Positions 16,521-25,506 of a DNA stretch of 64,000 nt are shown piece after piece (within the stretch, counting starts at the first letter, position 1; the number at the start of each line of letters is the position of its first letter). The DNA is from Eubacterium sp. Lineage in GTDB: Bacteria > Bacillota > Clostridia > Lachnospirales > Lachnospiraceae. The notes below the pieces were generated by a model that was not told the DNA's origin, did not search any database, and saw only the letters and a list, made by a program, of their open reading frames with translations. Where the stretch lies: positions 45,384 to 109,383 of the forward strand of contig JAFRGL010000017.1 of the NCBI GenBank assembly GCA_017433825.1, in the 5' to 3' direction. A program made the position numbers and the translations under genes.

Positions 16521-18170
16521 TCACCTTCTGGCTGTTCCGCACGACACGCAGAACAGCTCTCCTGTGTTTTTGGCACCGCAGACGGGGCAGAACCAGCCGG
16601 AACCCATACCGCCCGTGTCGGTCCACCGGTTTCCGGAAACGGAAGGCCAGACTATTTTCTGGTCTTTCGGCCAGGCAACCGTATAAGCCAGGGTAAGCGA
16701 GAGGGGTCTGTCCGGTTCAAGAACCAACTCCCAGGTAATGATGCCGGTATCCGGGTTCACGCGGCCGCCGGACAGCTCATCCACGGTAATGGTGATCTTT
16801 TCATTGCGGGCAAGGGGGATCCGGTCCTGGATGCAGACGGTTTCCGGTTCGGATACCGTGCCCGAAATCAGGATCCGGTACTGCAGCTTCCTGCTTTGCT
16901 GGTTCCGCAGGAGGGCGGAAGAGCCGAGATCCGTCATCTGCATCCAGCGTACGGTGAACCGCTCATCCCTGCCTAGCGGAAGGGAGAATTTCTCCTTTGT
17001 TTTGTCCGGACGCACCATGGATTTGCCCATGTAGGTATCCCGGACATAGACGGACACCAGCCCGTCCGGTATTTTCCAGTCTTTTACGGCGACTTCCGCG
17101 GTAAACCGGACGGAAGAGTCCAGCATGGGTACGGCGGAAAGCAGGTATTCCGCCGGAACGGTCATGCTCCGCAGGTCAGCCATGTTGCCCAGAGAGCCGC
17201 TGGAGATATCCCGGCCGCCGGGCAGATGGTAGGCTGTCATGGTTTCTTCCGTTTGTTCCGCCGCAGACGTGGTCTCCATCCGTACCATGTTATACGCGGA
17301 AAGATCCGGCAGGTCCGCGGTATCGGGGGAAACGCCTCCCGAAGCTTTTGCCTTCAAAGGTGCGGCGGACTGCATCATAGCTGCCCGCGGTGCGGCAGGA
17401 GCGGAATAGTTTACCGGTGCAGCCGGGATATAAAAATCCAGATATGCACTCCGAAGCTCCGGAATATCCAGGGATTTGCCCGGAGTTCCCGTGTAAAGGC
17501 TGACCTGGGTGTTTTCCCAGTCCTCGCCGGTCTGCTGCGTGATCTTAGCCCGCATCCTTATGGTCAGCGGTTCCGCCTTTCCCCGGAAATGCACCTCGTA
17601 CTGGGGTTCCCAGCCCGCGCCTGATTCCTGATACTCCAGGAAAAACGGACATTCCATCTGCCGGGCGGCCAGCACGTCAACACTGACTACAGCCTGCCGC
17701 ATCTTTTTCTGCCCGTCGGACAGCTCTTTCTGTTTTTCGGCCTTCCGGATTTCCAGCCGGCGGATCTCTTCACGAATGACGGAAAGCTTCGCGGGAAGCG
17801 CTTCGATGTAGGCGCTGACCTTGTCCGGGTCCACCTGCTGCATGGTGTGGAAATCCCCGTTGGCTTTCCACAGTTCTTCCTGGGTTTCCCAAATCCGGAT
17901 TTTCCGGTCCATGTCATCGATTTCCTGCTGCAGGGCAAGAAGCTCATCCTCCGAAAGCAGTTCCGAGGCGGAAAGCACCTGAATATTTTCTGCGGAGACA
18001 AGATCCGGGAAGCGTAAGGACAGGCTGTCGCGGAAAGCACCGTCTGTCAGCCCGCCGATGAGCAGCCTGTTCCGGCCTTCATCAAGCGTAACGGTACCGT
18101 ATCGCTCCACGCTGCAGCCTCTGCGGAAAATCTTCACTTTATCAGCTTTGGTTTCGATAATCTTTGTCAT
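16521..18170 (-). CDS. MuiA-like DUF4139 protein with C-terminal zinc ribbon
   Basis: 549 residues. The N-terminus (KADKVKIFRRGCSVERYG, then LLIGGLTDG) is the DUF4140 beta segment. Residues ~70-170 are a long charged coiled coil. The remainder is DUF4139 (AVVSVDVLAARQ, WEPQYEVHFRG, TGEDWENTQVSLYTG, ending with LTLAYTVAWP). A zinc ribbon closes the protein (CPVCGAKNTGELFCVSCG, residues ~525-545), which is not part of the usual family. MuiA-like proteins have been linked to exopolysaccharide control, without a defined mechanism. It follows the zinc-ribbon membrane gene by 35 bases and is likely in one operon with it. Confidence 0.8.
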   Translation of the reverse strand: MTKIIETKADKVKIFRRGCSVERYGTVTLDEGRNRLLIGGLTDGAFRDSLSLRFPDLVSAENIQVLSASELLSEDELLALQQEIDDMDRKIRIWETQEELWKANGDFHTMQQVDPDKVSAYIEALPAKLSVIREEIRRLEIRKAEKQKELSDGQKKMRQAVVSVDVLAARQMECPFFLEYQESGAGWEPQYEVHFRGKAEPLTIRMRAKITQQTGEDWENTQVSLYTGTPGKSLDIPELRSAYLDFYIPAAPVNYSAPAAPRAAMMQSAAPLKAKASGGVSPDTADLPDLSAYNMVRMETTSAAEQTEETMTAYHLPGGRDISSGSLGNMADLRSMTVPAEYLLSAVPMLDSSVRFTAEVAVKDWKIPDGLVSVYVRDTYMGKSMVRPDKTKEKFSLPLGRDERFTVRWMQMTDLGSSALLRNQQSRKLQYRILISGTVSEPETVCIQDRIPLARNEKITITVDELSGGRVNPDTGIITWELVLEPDRPLSLTLAYTVAWPKDQKIVWPSVSGNRWTDTGGMGSGWFCPVCGAKNTGELFCVSCGTARR

Positions 18171-18205
18171 CTGTATTCCTCCGTTCCGGTTTTTTCCTGA
18201 AACGA

Positions 18206-18904
18206 TTATTTCATCGGACGGAATCTGCCGAAAAGCAGAACCGGCTTATTGTTGCCCCTGCAGGCGCGGATAAGGCCGAAGAACCACATGACGATGGTGA
18301 AAATCAAGGCGGCAAGGCCAAGGACAAATAAAAACACTCCGAAGCCGACTGCGCCTGTGCCGCGGCCGTACATGGCGTAGCTGTAGGCACTCATAACCAC
18401 GCCGGCGGAAACCACAGCCGCGCCGATGGAGTAGAGTATGAGAGCGCAGGTTGCCGTGATATTCATTAAAAGCGACTGGTTCAGGTGGGATTTGGCATAT
18501 TCTTCCTTCCGGTCGCCGCCGATCATGGCAATCAGGAAGCCGATCCAGCCAAGGTAGCCGATGATGGCGGTCTGGCCGCGGTTTAAAATCGGCCGTTCCA
18601 ACACCTGGTATTCGGCGCTGTCATCCACCCTGGGCTGCCTGGGAGGACGCTGCGTCTGTGTGCGCTGCCAGCCTGCCCCGCCCGCATTCTGCTGCTGCCT
18701 CTGCTGTTCATGCTGCTGCTGCCAGCGGCGGGTAAAGTTGGTTTCCTCCTCCTGCTGCTGATAGGAATTGGCTCCCGCCTGATCCTGATAACCGTAATCC
18801 TGGTTACCGGAAGGACCGTTCACGTTCTTGAAGGCGTAACCGCACTGAGGGCAGAACGCAGTGCCGTCCTGAACCTGTGTACCGCATTGCGGACAAAAAC
18901 TCAT
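18206..18904 (-). CDS. Zinc-ribbon membrane protein with DUF4870-like region
   Basis: 232 residues. An N-terminal zinc ribbon with C4, C7, C18 and C21 (CPQCG twice) is followed by a Gln-rich disordered linker (~45-90). After it come three to four hydrophobic helices in a layout like DUF4870/Tic20 proteins (TAIIGYLGWIGFLIAM, AKSHLNQSLLM, LIFTIVMWFFGLIRA). The Gln tracts correspond to CTG/CAG-rich DNA at 18660-18770. Role unknown; its downstream partner also carries a zinc ribbon. Confidence 0.7.
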   Translation of the reverse strand: MSFCPQCGTQVQDGTAFCPQCGYAFKNVNGPSGNQDYGYQDQAGANSYQQQEEETNFTRRWQQQHEQQRQQQNAGGAGWQRTQTQRPPRQPRVDDSAEYQVLERPILNRGQTAIIGYLGWIGFLIAMIGGDRKEEYAKSHLNQSLLMNITATCALILYSIGAAVVSAGVVMSAYSYAMYGRGTGAVGFGVFLFVLGLAALIFTIVMWFFGLIRACRGNNKPVLLFGRFRPMK

Positions 18905-19105
18905 TTATCTGTACCTCCTATGGTTTTCTTTATGGTTATACTGTGATTCCGCCTGTAAAAAAGGCAGAATACCATGTCATAACTTTACCCGATTATAGAT
19001 CGCATTTCAAGTGAATTTGTGTTATGCTGATGCCAGGGGCCGGCAAAGACATAAATCTTACAATGTCATTACGGAAACGAATGCCCCCTTTATTGAGGCG
19101 CGGAC

Positions 19106-20110
19106 ATGAGAGTGAAATGCGAATACTGCGGAAGCTATATACTGGATACGGACGAAACCTGTCCAAGCTGCGGTGCTCCGAACGAGCACATGGCCAGGAG
19201 CGCTTCCGGCATACCGAAAACCATCGGAGAGCTGCGTGCCTTTGCGGAAAAGCATAACCTGCCGCTGGAGAAAATGCGTTTCTTCATCGGGGAGGATTAC
19301 CGCGGCGCAAAGGCTTTCGGCATATATGAGAAACCCGGCGGGATTTTCGTCGTATACAAAAACAAGGCGGACGGCTCCCGTGCGGTCCGTTACGAGGGTA
19401 CGGACGAGGCCTATGCGGTTAATGAGCTTTACCTGAAGATGAAGCAGGAGGTGGACAAGCGCATACCGTATATGAGGGCCGGCACCAGACCGCCCGGTTC
19501 ATCGGGCGGAAGGCGGGAAGGCTTTGTTTCAAACCTGGAAGCGGCCAGGAACGGCGAGAGGCTGGAGAACGCTTACGAATACAGGGAACGCCGTCCGGAA
19601 TACACAGGCGGCTCACCCAAGCCGCCGAACCGGAAAAACAGAGGTCCTGTAAGAGGGTGCCTTACCGCTTTCCTGGTGGTGCTGGCAATCTTCATTGTAT
19701 TCGGAATCATCGGAACGGTCATTAACAGGACACGCCCGGTTACCGGATATTATTCCTACAACGGGCGGCAGTATTATTACGACTCGGATGACTGGTATAT
19801 TTATTCCGGTACGGACGACTGGATTCCCGCTGTCGTTGATGAGGAGCTGCGCAGGAATTACGACGATTATTATGACTCCGCGTACTACCGGGACGATTAC
19901 GGCGCATCGGATTTCTACGACAGCGACTACTACACGCCCGGCACCTACGATTATCATGACACGGGCAACGGCTACGACTACAATGACAGCGGCTACGATT
20001 ACAATTATGACAACGATACCTGGGACGATGACTGGGATGACGACGACTGGGACTGGGATAATGACTGGGACTGGGATACCGGGGATACCGACTGGGACGA
20101 CGACTGGTAA
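19106..20110 (+). CDS. Zinc-ribbon single-pass membrane protein with Asp/Tyr/Trp-rich tail
   Basis: 334 residues. A zinc ribbon (C5, C8, C19, C22) is followed by a folded cytoplasmic part (~35-135, containing FFIGEDYRGAKAFGIYE). A basic-proline linker and one membrane helix follow at ~185-207 (FLVVLAIFIVFGIIG). The final ~125 residues are almost wholly Asp, Tyr, Trp, Gly, Asn and Thr in short repeats (DWD, DDW, YDY), strongly acidic and presumably outside the cell. I recognise no family. Tail composition suggests cation binding or phase-forming behaviour, which is inference. The next gene starts 27 bases downstream. Confidence 0.65.
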   Translation: MRVKCEYCGSYILDTDETCPSCGAPNEHMARSASGIPKTIGELRAFAEKHNLPLEKMRFFIGEDYRGAKAFGIYEKPGGIFVVYKNKADGSRAVRYEGTDEAYAVNELYLKMKQEVDKRIPYMRAGTRPPGSSGGRREGFVSNLEAARNGERLENAYEYRERRPEYTGGSPKPPNRKNRGPVRGCLTAFLVVLAIFIVFGIIGTVINRTRPVTGYYSYNGRQYYYDSDDWYIYSGTDDWIPAVVDEELRRNYDDYYDSAYYRDDYGASDFYDSDYYTPGTYDYHDTGNGYDYNDSGYDYNYDNDTWDDDWDDDDWDWDNDWDWDTGDTDWDDDW

Positions 20111-20137
20111 AGAGCAGTAACGAAAGAAGGCTGAGCA

Positions 20138-21364
20138 ATGGCAGTTTACAAAAAGGTTGTATTTACGGACAGGAGTTCGGGGAACGCGCTTTTTACGGCG
20201 GACCTTCCGGAAGGCTTTCGGGCAGAGGCGGTTTATACGCCGGTACAGTATCCGACGGCACAAAGCTATACGGTTAGGGGGACGGCAGTGCACCCGGAGG
20301 TGCCGGTTACGTTCTTTTTCCGGACGGGTGAGGGCTATTTCTATTCCGAACGGACGCCCGTGCCGGCGGGAGGCCGGACAGAGGACGGCACCATCGTGCA
20401 TTACCCCTGCGATACGGCTGCCCTTCTGGACGAATACGCTTCGGAGTTTGCAGGAACACAGCTGACCGCAATGGATTACCGCATGCTTACCGACAGGAAG
20501 CAGGCCGTTATCCTGCCCGAGGCGGAAAGAGAAGTGCAGAAAATGTACAATGTCTACTGCCAGGTGGCCAATATGAACTCCGGCAATATCTACCTGAACG
20601 TGGACGCCTATATCAATGACGGGGGAACCGGCATTTACAGCCTTCTGACAGACCGGGGAAAGAAGACCCTGGCGGTAACCCTGTACCGGTACGGCATGTA
20701 TAATTCCATGGGCATGAACAACACGTCCATGCTGGGCATGTTTGCCTCCCAGGCGAGGCCCATTTCCACTGTCAGCTGGGTTGTCCCGGTGGTCACCTAC
20801 GTGCTGGTAAACGGTAAGATAAATGAAGGCGTCATGGCGGTTTACAACCGTTTCACGGAAACCCTGCAGATGACGCCGCAGTTTAAGGCTTTCCGGGAGG
20901 AACTGGAAAACAGGAACCTGCAGGCAAGCCTGCAGAAGGCCGCATACGACGCGCAGCAGACCAATGCGCAGATTCAGTATGCCTGGCAGCAGCACCAGGA
21001 AGGCTGGGCAAGGTCGGACGCCTTGTCCCGGCAGATTTCCGCCGACCTGGATTCCTTCCATCAGAATATCCACGCCCGGGCCCAGGCTTATGACAACGCG
21101 CATATGAATTTCGGAAACTCCGGTTCCGGATACGGCGGTTCTGCGGATGAAGAATCCCTGGATGACCGTATCCAGAGGCGCAGGCACGAAGCCATGATGG
21201 GCGTCGATACTTATGACAGGGAAGACGGCACCACCGTAGAACATACGACCATGGATAACCGCGTGTTTGAAAACAACCTGGACAGCCGCGAGCGGTTCGG
21301 CACCGAGCATTATTACGACGACTACGTACCGGACGGGTGGAGCGAACTTTTCAGGCGGCACTGA
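20138..21364 (+). CDS. Conserved-looking protein of unknown function (408 aa)
   Basis: 408 residues, no signal peptide, no zinc site. The N-terminal ~100 residues look like a small beta domain. Residues ~110-245 form a mixed domain with hydrophobic patches (TVSWVVPVVTYVLVNG). Residues ~250-330 are a Gln/Ala-rich helical segment likely to form a coiled coil, and the C-terminus is polar and acidic. It is cotranscribed with the zinc-ribbon membrane protein upstream and ends at a strong terminator. I do not recognise it; a role together with its neighbour is the only contextual hint. Confidence 0.6.
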   Translation: MAVYKKVVFTDRSSGNALFTADLPEGFRAEAVYTPVQYPTAQSYTVRGTAVHPEVPVTFFFRTGEGYFYSERTPVPAGGRTEDGTIVHYPCDTAALLDEYASEFAGTQLTAMDYRMLTDRKQAVILPEAEREVQKMYNVYCQVANMNSGNIYLNVDAYINDGGTGIYSLLTDRGKKTLAVTLYRYGMYNSMGMNNTSMLGMFASQARPISTVSWVVPVVTYVLVNGKINEGVMAVYNRFTETLQMTPQFKAFREELENRNLQASLQKAAYDAQQTNAQIQYAWQQHQEGWARSDALSRQISADLDSFHQNIHARAQAYDNAHMNFGNSGSGYGGSADEESLDDRIQRRRHEAMMGVDTYDREDGTTVEHTTMDNRVFENNLDSRERFGTEHYYDDYVPDGWSELFRRH

Positions 21365-21372
21365 CGGAAAAC

Positions 21373-21412
21373 AAAATCTCCGGAGCAGAAAATGACTGCT
21401 CCGGAGATTTTT
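21373..21412. terminator. Bidirectional terminator
   Basis: AAAATCTCCGGAGCAG pairs fully with CTGCTCCGGAGATTTT around AAAATGA, between convergent genes. Confidence 0.92.
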
Positions 21413-21435
21413 GCTGCCTGTCTGAACAACGAAAA

Positions 21436-22473
21436 TTAAAGGGTGTATCCGATAAGTACCTTCAGCGTGTTTTCCGCGCCGTCCCGGTGGCTTCTTTCGT
21501 AGCCGTGGGAAGCGTAAACACCGGCGCCGATAAGGCCGTGGCGCAGGTCATATCCGCCCGAAAGGGTGGCTTCCACATCGGAGCCGTAGTGGGGATAGAC
21601 ATCAACCGCATAGTCCGCGCCGGTTTTCTTCGCGGCTTCGATAAGCTTTTTGACGACTTCGTAGGAGTACGGTCCGCCGCTGTCCTTGGCGCAGATGGAC
21701 ACCTGCTTTTCCGTGCAGGAAAGCCCCTCGCCCACACAGCCCATGTCCACGGAAACAGCCTCGGTCACGCCTGCCGGTACGGATGCGCTGCCGCCGTGGC
21801 CCACTTCTTCATAAACCGTAACGTGGGCATAAACCCTGCGGTCCGGTTCCAGACCGTTCTCCTTCAGGTAGCGGGCATAGCCTAAAAGGATAGCCACGCT
21901 GAGTTTGTCATCCAGGAAGCGGCTTTTGATGTAGCCGCTTTTCGTGATCCTGGTCCTGGGGTCGAAGCAGACGATATCGCCTGTGCCGATGCCCAGCTTT
22001 TTCACGTCTTCCGCGGATTTTACATCCTCGTCAAGGACTACCTCCATGACCTTCCAGTCACGCTTTGTGCTGCTGTATTCGCCGTTTACGTGGATGGAAG
22101 CGTCGGTAAGCTGCAGTGTGCCCTCGTATTCCCCGTCAAATTTCGTGATGATGCGGACGTTTTCCGCCTCCGCATTATTCGGGTTCATGCCGCCCAAAGG
22201 AGTAAGCTCCAGGCGTCCGCTGCCCTTTACAGTCTTCACCATGCCGCCCAAAGTGTCCGTATGGGCCTCAAGGAGCAGTCCGTCTTTGTCATCCTTTCCG
22301 CCAAGGTCCACGCACACACCGCCCTTTACGGTCTTAACCGGCGTATAGCCCAGGCTTTCAAATTCCTTCATAACCCAGTCTGCGGCTTCTTCGGTATAGC
22401 CGGTGGGAGAGTCCACCGCCAGAAGACGCACGGCAGCATCCATGATATAATCCGTGTATTTCTTCAAATCCAT
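21436..22473 (-). CDS. M42-family metallopeptidase (glutamyl aminopeptidase / deblocking aminopeptidase type)
   Basis: 345 residues, cytoplasmic. Metal and catalytic motifs are in order: EAHTDTLGGMVK (first metal site and catalytic Asp), FLDDKLSVAILL (bridging Asp), VYEEVGHGGS (general base Glu and metal ligand), VDMGCVG and the final SHGYERSH. Trims N-terminal residues from peptides, typically as a large oligomer. The gene is probably cotranscribed behind the GNAT at 22555-23022 (gap 81 bases). Confidence 0.9.
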   Translation of the reverse strand: MDLKKYTDYIMDAAVRLLAVDSPTGYTEEAADWVMKEFESLGYTPVKTVKGGVCVDLGGKDDKDGLLLEAHTDTLGGMVKTVKGSGRLELTPLGGMNPNNAEAENVRIITKFDGEYEGTLQLTDASIHVNGEYSSTKRDWKVMEVVLDEDVKSAEDVKKLGIGTGDIVCFDPRTRITKSGYIKSRFLDDKLSVAILLGYARYLKENGLEPDRRVYAHVTVYEEVGHGGSASVPAGVTEAVSVDMGCVGEGLSCTEKQVSICAKDSGGPYSYEVVKKLIEAAKKTGADYAVDVYPHYGSDVEATLSGGYDLRHGLIGAGVYASHGYERSHRDGAENTLKVLIGYTL

Positions 22474-22554
22474 CGTCAGTTTTCCTTTCTTTCATGCTGT
22501 TTTACGGTTACGGCAGTCACCGCTTAAGCAGGCCTGCCGCATCCGGGGGATTTC

Positions 22555-23022
22555 CTACAGAATGTACTCCATCTGGGTTTTTAAAATCTTCATGCCCATT
22601 TTGTCATAGAAGAAGCGGGCCTCGTTTCCCTCCCAGACGTTTAAGGTGATTTCGTAGCAGCCCATTTTCTTCGCTTCGCCTTTTACATATTCGAACAGCT
22701 GTTCGGCTATATGCTGCCCGCGGGATTTTTCATCCACGCACAGATCGTCGATATAAAGGGAATCGAACTGCACCATATTCGCGGAATCCGGCTGCTTTTT
22801 GCAGATGCAGAAGCAGTAGCCTTGTACTTCGTCCATGTCATCCACCGCCACGTACACCGGCCGCGTGTCATCAGCGAAGATTTCCGCAAGCTCTGCGGGG
22901 CTGTATTTTGTGGTGCCGGGGATGAATACGTCCGGCCGGATGGCCGCGTGGATTTCCAGCACCTGGGAGAGCAGGTCGATTACTTTATCCGTATCTTTGA
23001 TTTCCGCACGTCTGATACGCAT
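22555..23022 (-). CDS. GNAT-family N-acetyltransferase
   Basis: 155 residues, a single GNAT domain. The start MRIRRAEIKDTDKV, the substrate strand DSLYIDDLCVDE and the acetyl-CoA loop KSRGQHIAEQLFEY are canonical; NVWEGNEARFFYDKMGM closes the fold. Substrate unknown. It overlaps nothing and precedes the M42 peptidase on the minus strand. Confidence 0.9.
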   Translation of the reverse strand: MRIRRAEIKDTDKVIDLLSQVLEIHAAIRPDVFIPGTTKYSPAELAEIFADDTRPVYVAVDDMDEVQGYCFCICKKQPDSANMVQFDSLYIDDLCVDEKSRGQHIAEQLFEYVKGEAKKMGCYEITLNVWEGNEARFFYDKMGMKILKTQMEYIL

Positions 23023-23166
23023 GGCAAACCTCCTTTTCCGGTCCTGCCGGGCATTCGTGAACTGAAAGGCAGATCGGAATGCCGGCTTTTGGCCTTATGC
23101 CCCATTATAAATAAAAAGCCGGCCGCTTACAAGGAAAATGAGGGTAATTCAAAGAAGAAATGTCTC

Positions 23167-23195
23167 TTGCCCTGCAAAGACAGATATGATATGCT
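23167..23195 (+). promoter_or_regulatory. Promoter of the leader of the TerD-like gene
   Basis: TTGCCC (23167-23172), a 17-base spacer and TATGCT (23190-23195); predicted start near 23202. Confidence 0.6.
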
Positions 23196-23201
23196 GAATG
23201 T

Positions 23202-23273
23202 GCCGGCAGCTAATCAGGTTTACTTCTATTTCCTCTCACGAAAACCGAATCTGATAATATCGTCGGCTTTTTT
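23202..23273 (+). ncRNA. Candidate ~72-nt leader hairpin or small RNA
   Basis: GCCG (23202-23205) pairs with CGGC (23264-23267) just before a run of T, and an inner ATCAG/CTGAT with GTTT/AAAC pairing closes the interior. The unit starts right at the predicted transcription start and ends like a terminator. Not matched to a known riboswitch. Confidence 0.4.
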
Positions 23274-23284
23274 GTCCGCAACGG

Positions 23285-23312
23285 GCCGGCCGGCATTGCC
23301 GGCCGGCTTTTT
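23285..23312 (+). terminator. Strong terminator directly ahead of the TerD-like gene
   Basis: GCCGGCCGGC ATT GCCGGCCGGC followed by TTTTT, 38 bases before the ATG at 23350. As no gene ends here, it is probably an attenuator. Confidence 0.8.
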
Positions 23313-23349
23313 CTTTCGTTTTTCCAGTCTTTATCGGAGGCACGGTTTA

Positions 23350-25401
23350 ATGGAAACTGTTTACAAAGAATATCTGTTTGACAAACATATCCTGGTAAGC
23401 TCAGGAGAAGAACATGACGACGAGTACCGCTTAAATGTGATTATTTCCCTGGGAAAGCTTTTCGGCATCCGGATTATAAAAGGGAAAGCACTGGCGGAAA
23501 AGACCATGATCGGTTTAAGCGCCAAAAAGCTGGGGGAGAATGTTCCCCAGGCCTTTTACCAGGGATTCCCGGAAAGCGTCAGGAAGCTTACGCATACGGA
23601 ACTGGTGTTCGACCAGTTTGTGCATTATGTCAAAACCTACGGCCTGGGGTGGTTTGACGAACCGGGCCATTCCCTTTTTGACAGGAACTGGGAGCGTACC
23701 GTATTTTCCGAGTCCGTTCAGGAAAAGCAGTTCACCATCATAACGGAAGAGGAAGCGGTAAAGCTTCTGCAAACCGCGGTTGCGGACCTTCTGGCCGGTA
23801 CACGGCCGCTGTCGGATTCGCAGTATGAATTGGTGAAAGGTTTTATAGAGGATTACGGTTACGTGCCGGAGAAAATCGCCTCCAAAAACACGTGCATCCG
23901 GCTTCTGGCGGACACCCGCGATCTGAAGCTTGTGGATTTCCTTTACATGTCGGATGTAATAAAGCTGGCTGACGAGATCAATTACCGGGTTTATGAGAAT
24001 ACCGACCTGAAGAAGCTCAATCTGCAGAACCGGTACAGGACGCTGATTTCCCTGGTGATGGATATGCTGTTTTACAAGGAAAAATGCGATCTTCTCGTCT
24101 GCTGCGAGAAGAAGAAAATCTGGAACGGCCTGCTGCACCATATCCATTACAAGGCAAAATGCCCGGAAGCGGAGCATTTCCTGAATGTAATGAGAGGGAA
24201 GGACAATCTGTCCGCTTATTCGGGGTTTGAGCGAAAGATGGATGAACCGGACGTGCGCGGGGCCTTTGATTTCTTAAGGAAAGCCAAGGGCAGCGGCGCG
24301 GTATTAAGGAAGCTTGACTACCTGATAAGCCGCTGTACCTCCGAAGAAGAAGAGCAGTACATCCTTGATAATCTCGATTCGGACAACCTCATTATCCTCA
24401 TCCAGCTTCTTGTGAAATACCATGTTTACAGCAGGGATGAAAACGTCCCCAGGGTGTTCCGCTTCACGAAATACAACAAGCTGAAAATCCATGAGGAAGA
24501 CATTGATGAGCTGCTGAAGCGCAAATCCGATCTTACGAAGGAACAGACGGAGAAGCTGGAAAAGGCGATTGCCGCCATACTGAAAAGGAAGCTGGCCGGA
24601 CGCCTGGGGAAGGTTTATATCGACCCGGATATGAAACAGTATGCCCTGCCCGTCCAGGAGAATACTTCGCAGGGGGGCTTCGGTGTACTGGCGAGAGGCT
24701 CCAAGCTTCGGCTTCCGCAAGGGAAGAAAATCCGCGCCTTTACCTACTGGGAAAAGGTGAACGATATTGACCTTTCCGTTTTCGGCATTGCGGACTACGG
24801 CGGACAGGAAGAGTTTTCCTGGCGGACCATGGCGGGCAATCAGACGGAGGCAGTCACGTATTCCGGAGACCAGACCAGCGGCTACAACGGCGGATCCGAG
24901 TTTTTCGATATCGACCTGGACGCCGTCGCCGAACGTTATCCGCACTTCCGGTATATTATTCTCACCAACAATGTTTACAGCCGCGTACCGTTTTCCCAGT
25001 GTGTCTGCAGGGCGGGCTATATGATGCGGGATGTCCGCGATTCCGGTGAAATCTTCGAGCCGAAAACCGTACAGTCCTCCTTTACCGTGAACTGCGACAG
25101 CACGTTTGCCTATCTGTTCGGCATCGACCTTACGGACCGGACTTTCGTATGGCTGAACATGGCGCGGAACGGTGAAGAAACGGTGGCCGGAACGACCGAT
25201 ATGACTTTCCTGACGGATTATTTCCACACAACGGAAGCGATCAATATGTATACCTTCTTCGAAATGATGGCTTCGGAACGGGCTGCGGACCCGGCGGACG
25301 CGGACGTCATTGTCACGGACAAGGACGGGGAATACCCGGAAGGCGCGGAGGTTATACGGGAATACGACTTTGACAGGATTATCAGGCTTATGAACCAGTA
25401 A
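23350..25401 (+). CDS. Large protein with TerD-like C-terminal domain
   Basis: 683 residues from ATG 23350 (ATCGGAGGCACGGTTTA before it). Residues ~1-450 are mostly helical and unrecognised. From ~454 the pattern LPQGKKIRAFTYWEKVNDIDL, with later SGDQTS, GSEFFDIDLDAV and YIILTNNVYS, resembles the TerD-type calcium-binding domain of tellurite and chemical stress systems, as found fused in MXAN_6230/SCO0854-like proteins. The two Asp of NDIDLS are the likely metal ligands. No other ter genes are adjacent. It is monocistronic, behind a leader with two terminator-like hairpins, so expression may be conditional. Confidence 0.6.
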   Translation: METVYKEYLFDKHILVSSGEEHDDEYRLNVIISLGKLFGIRIIKGKALAEKTMIGLSAKKLGENVPQAFYQGFPESVRKLTHTELVFDQFVHYVKTYGLGWFDEPGHSLFDRNWERTVFSESVQEKQFTIITEEEAVKLLQTAVADLLAGTRPLSDSQYELVKGFIEDYGYVPEKIASKNTCIRLLADTRDLKLVDFLYMSDVIKLADEINYRVYENTDLKKLNLQNRYRTLISLVMDMLFYKEKCDLLVCCEKKKIWNGLLHHIHYKAKCPEAEHFLNVMRGKDNLSAYSGFERKMDEPDVRGAFDFLRKAKGSGAVLRKLDYLISRCTSEEEEQYILDNLDSDNLIILIQLLVKYHVYSRDENVPRVFRFTKYNKLKIHEEDIDELLKRKSDLTKEQTEKLEKAIAAILKRKLAGRLGKVYIDPDMKQYALPVQENTSQGGFGVLARGSKLRLPQGKKIRAFTYWEKVNDIDLSVFGIADYGGQEEFSWRTMAGNQTEAVTYSGDQTSGYNGGSEFFDIDLDAVAERYPHFRYIILTNNVYSRVPFSQCVCRAGYMMRDVRDSGEIFEPKTVQSSFTVNCDSTFAYLFGIDLTDRTFVWLNMARNGEETVAGTTDMTFLTDYFHTTEAINMYTFFEMMASERAADPADADVIVTDKDGEYPEGAEVIREYDFDRIIRLMNQ

Positions 25402-25431
25402 AGGGTTTGCCTTTCCGTCAGACAGAAACAG

Positions 25432-25460
25432 TTGACTTTGAAGACAACAAAGACTATGAT
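25432..25460 (+). promoter_or_regulatory. thrS promoter
   Basis: TTGACT (25432-25437), 17-base spacer, TATGAT (25455-25460), 46 bases ahead of the start codon. There is no room for a T-box leader. Confidence 0.75.
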
Positions 25461-25506
25461 ATTTATTTGAAATGTTTCGCAAATAAAGACGAGGAGCTTT
25501 TATATT

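Larger units (their letters stand above)
23023..23349 (+). other. Non-coding region with promoter and two successive hairpins
   Basis: No gene is seen. On the plus strand it holds a promoter (23167-23195), an imperfect hairpin with T-run (23202-23273), a second, very strong terminator (23285-23312), then the AGGAGG-type site for the TerD-like gene. See the separate entries. Confidence 0.65.

Noticed and set aside
18660-18770. CTG/CAG-rich stretch as a microsatellite
   Set aside because: It encodes the Gln-rich linker of the zinc-ribbon membrane protein and is too irregular for a simple repeat array.
19613-21361. 582-residue minus-strand open frame opposite the 408-residue gene
   Set aside because: Runs antisense through two good plus-strand genes; low-complexity Val/Ile runs mirror the Asp/Tyr tail. 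No start signal.
22711-23349. 213-codon N-terminal extension of the TerD-like gene
   Set aside because: It crosses the promoter, two terminators and the opposing GNAT gene. The ATG at 23350 has its own ribosome binding site.
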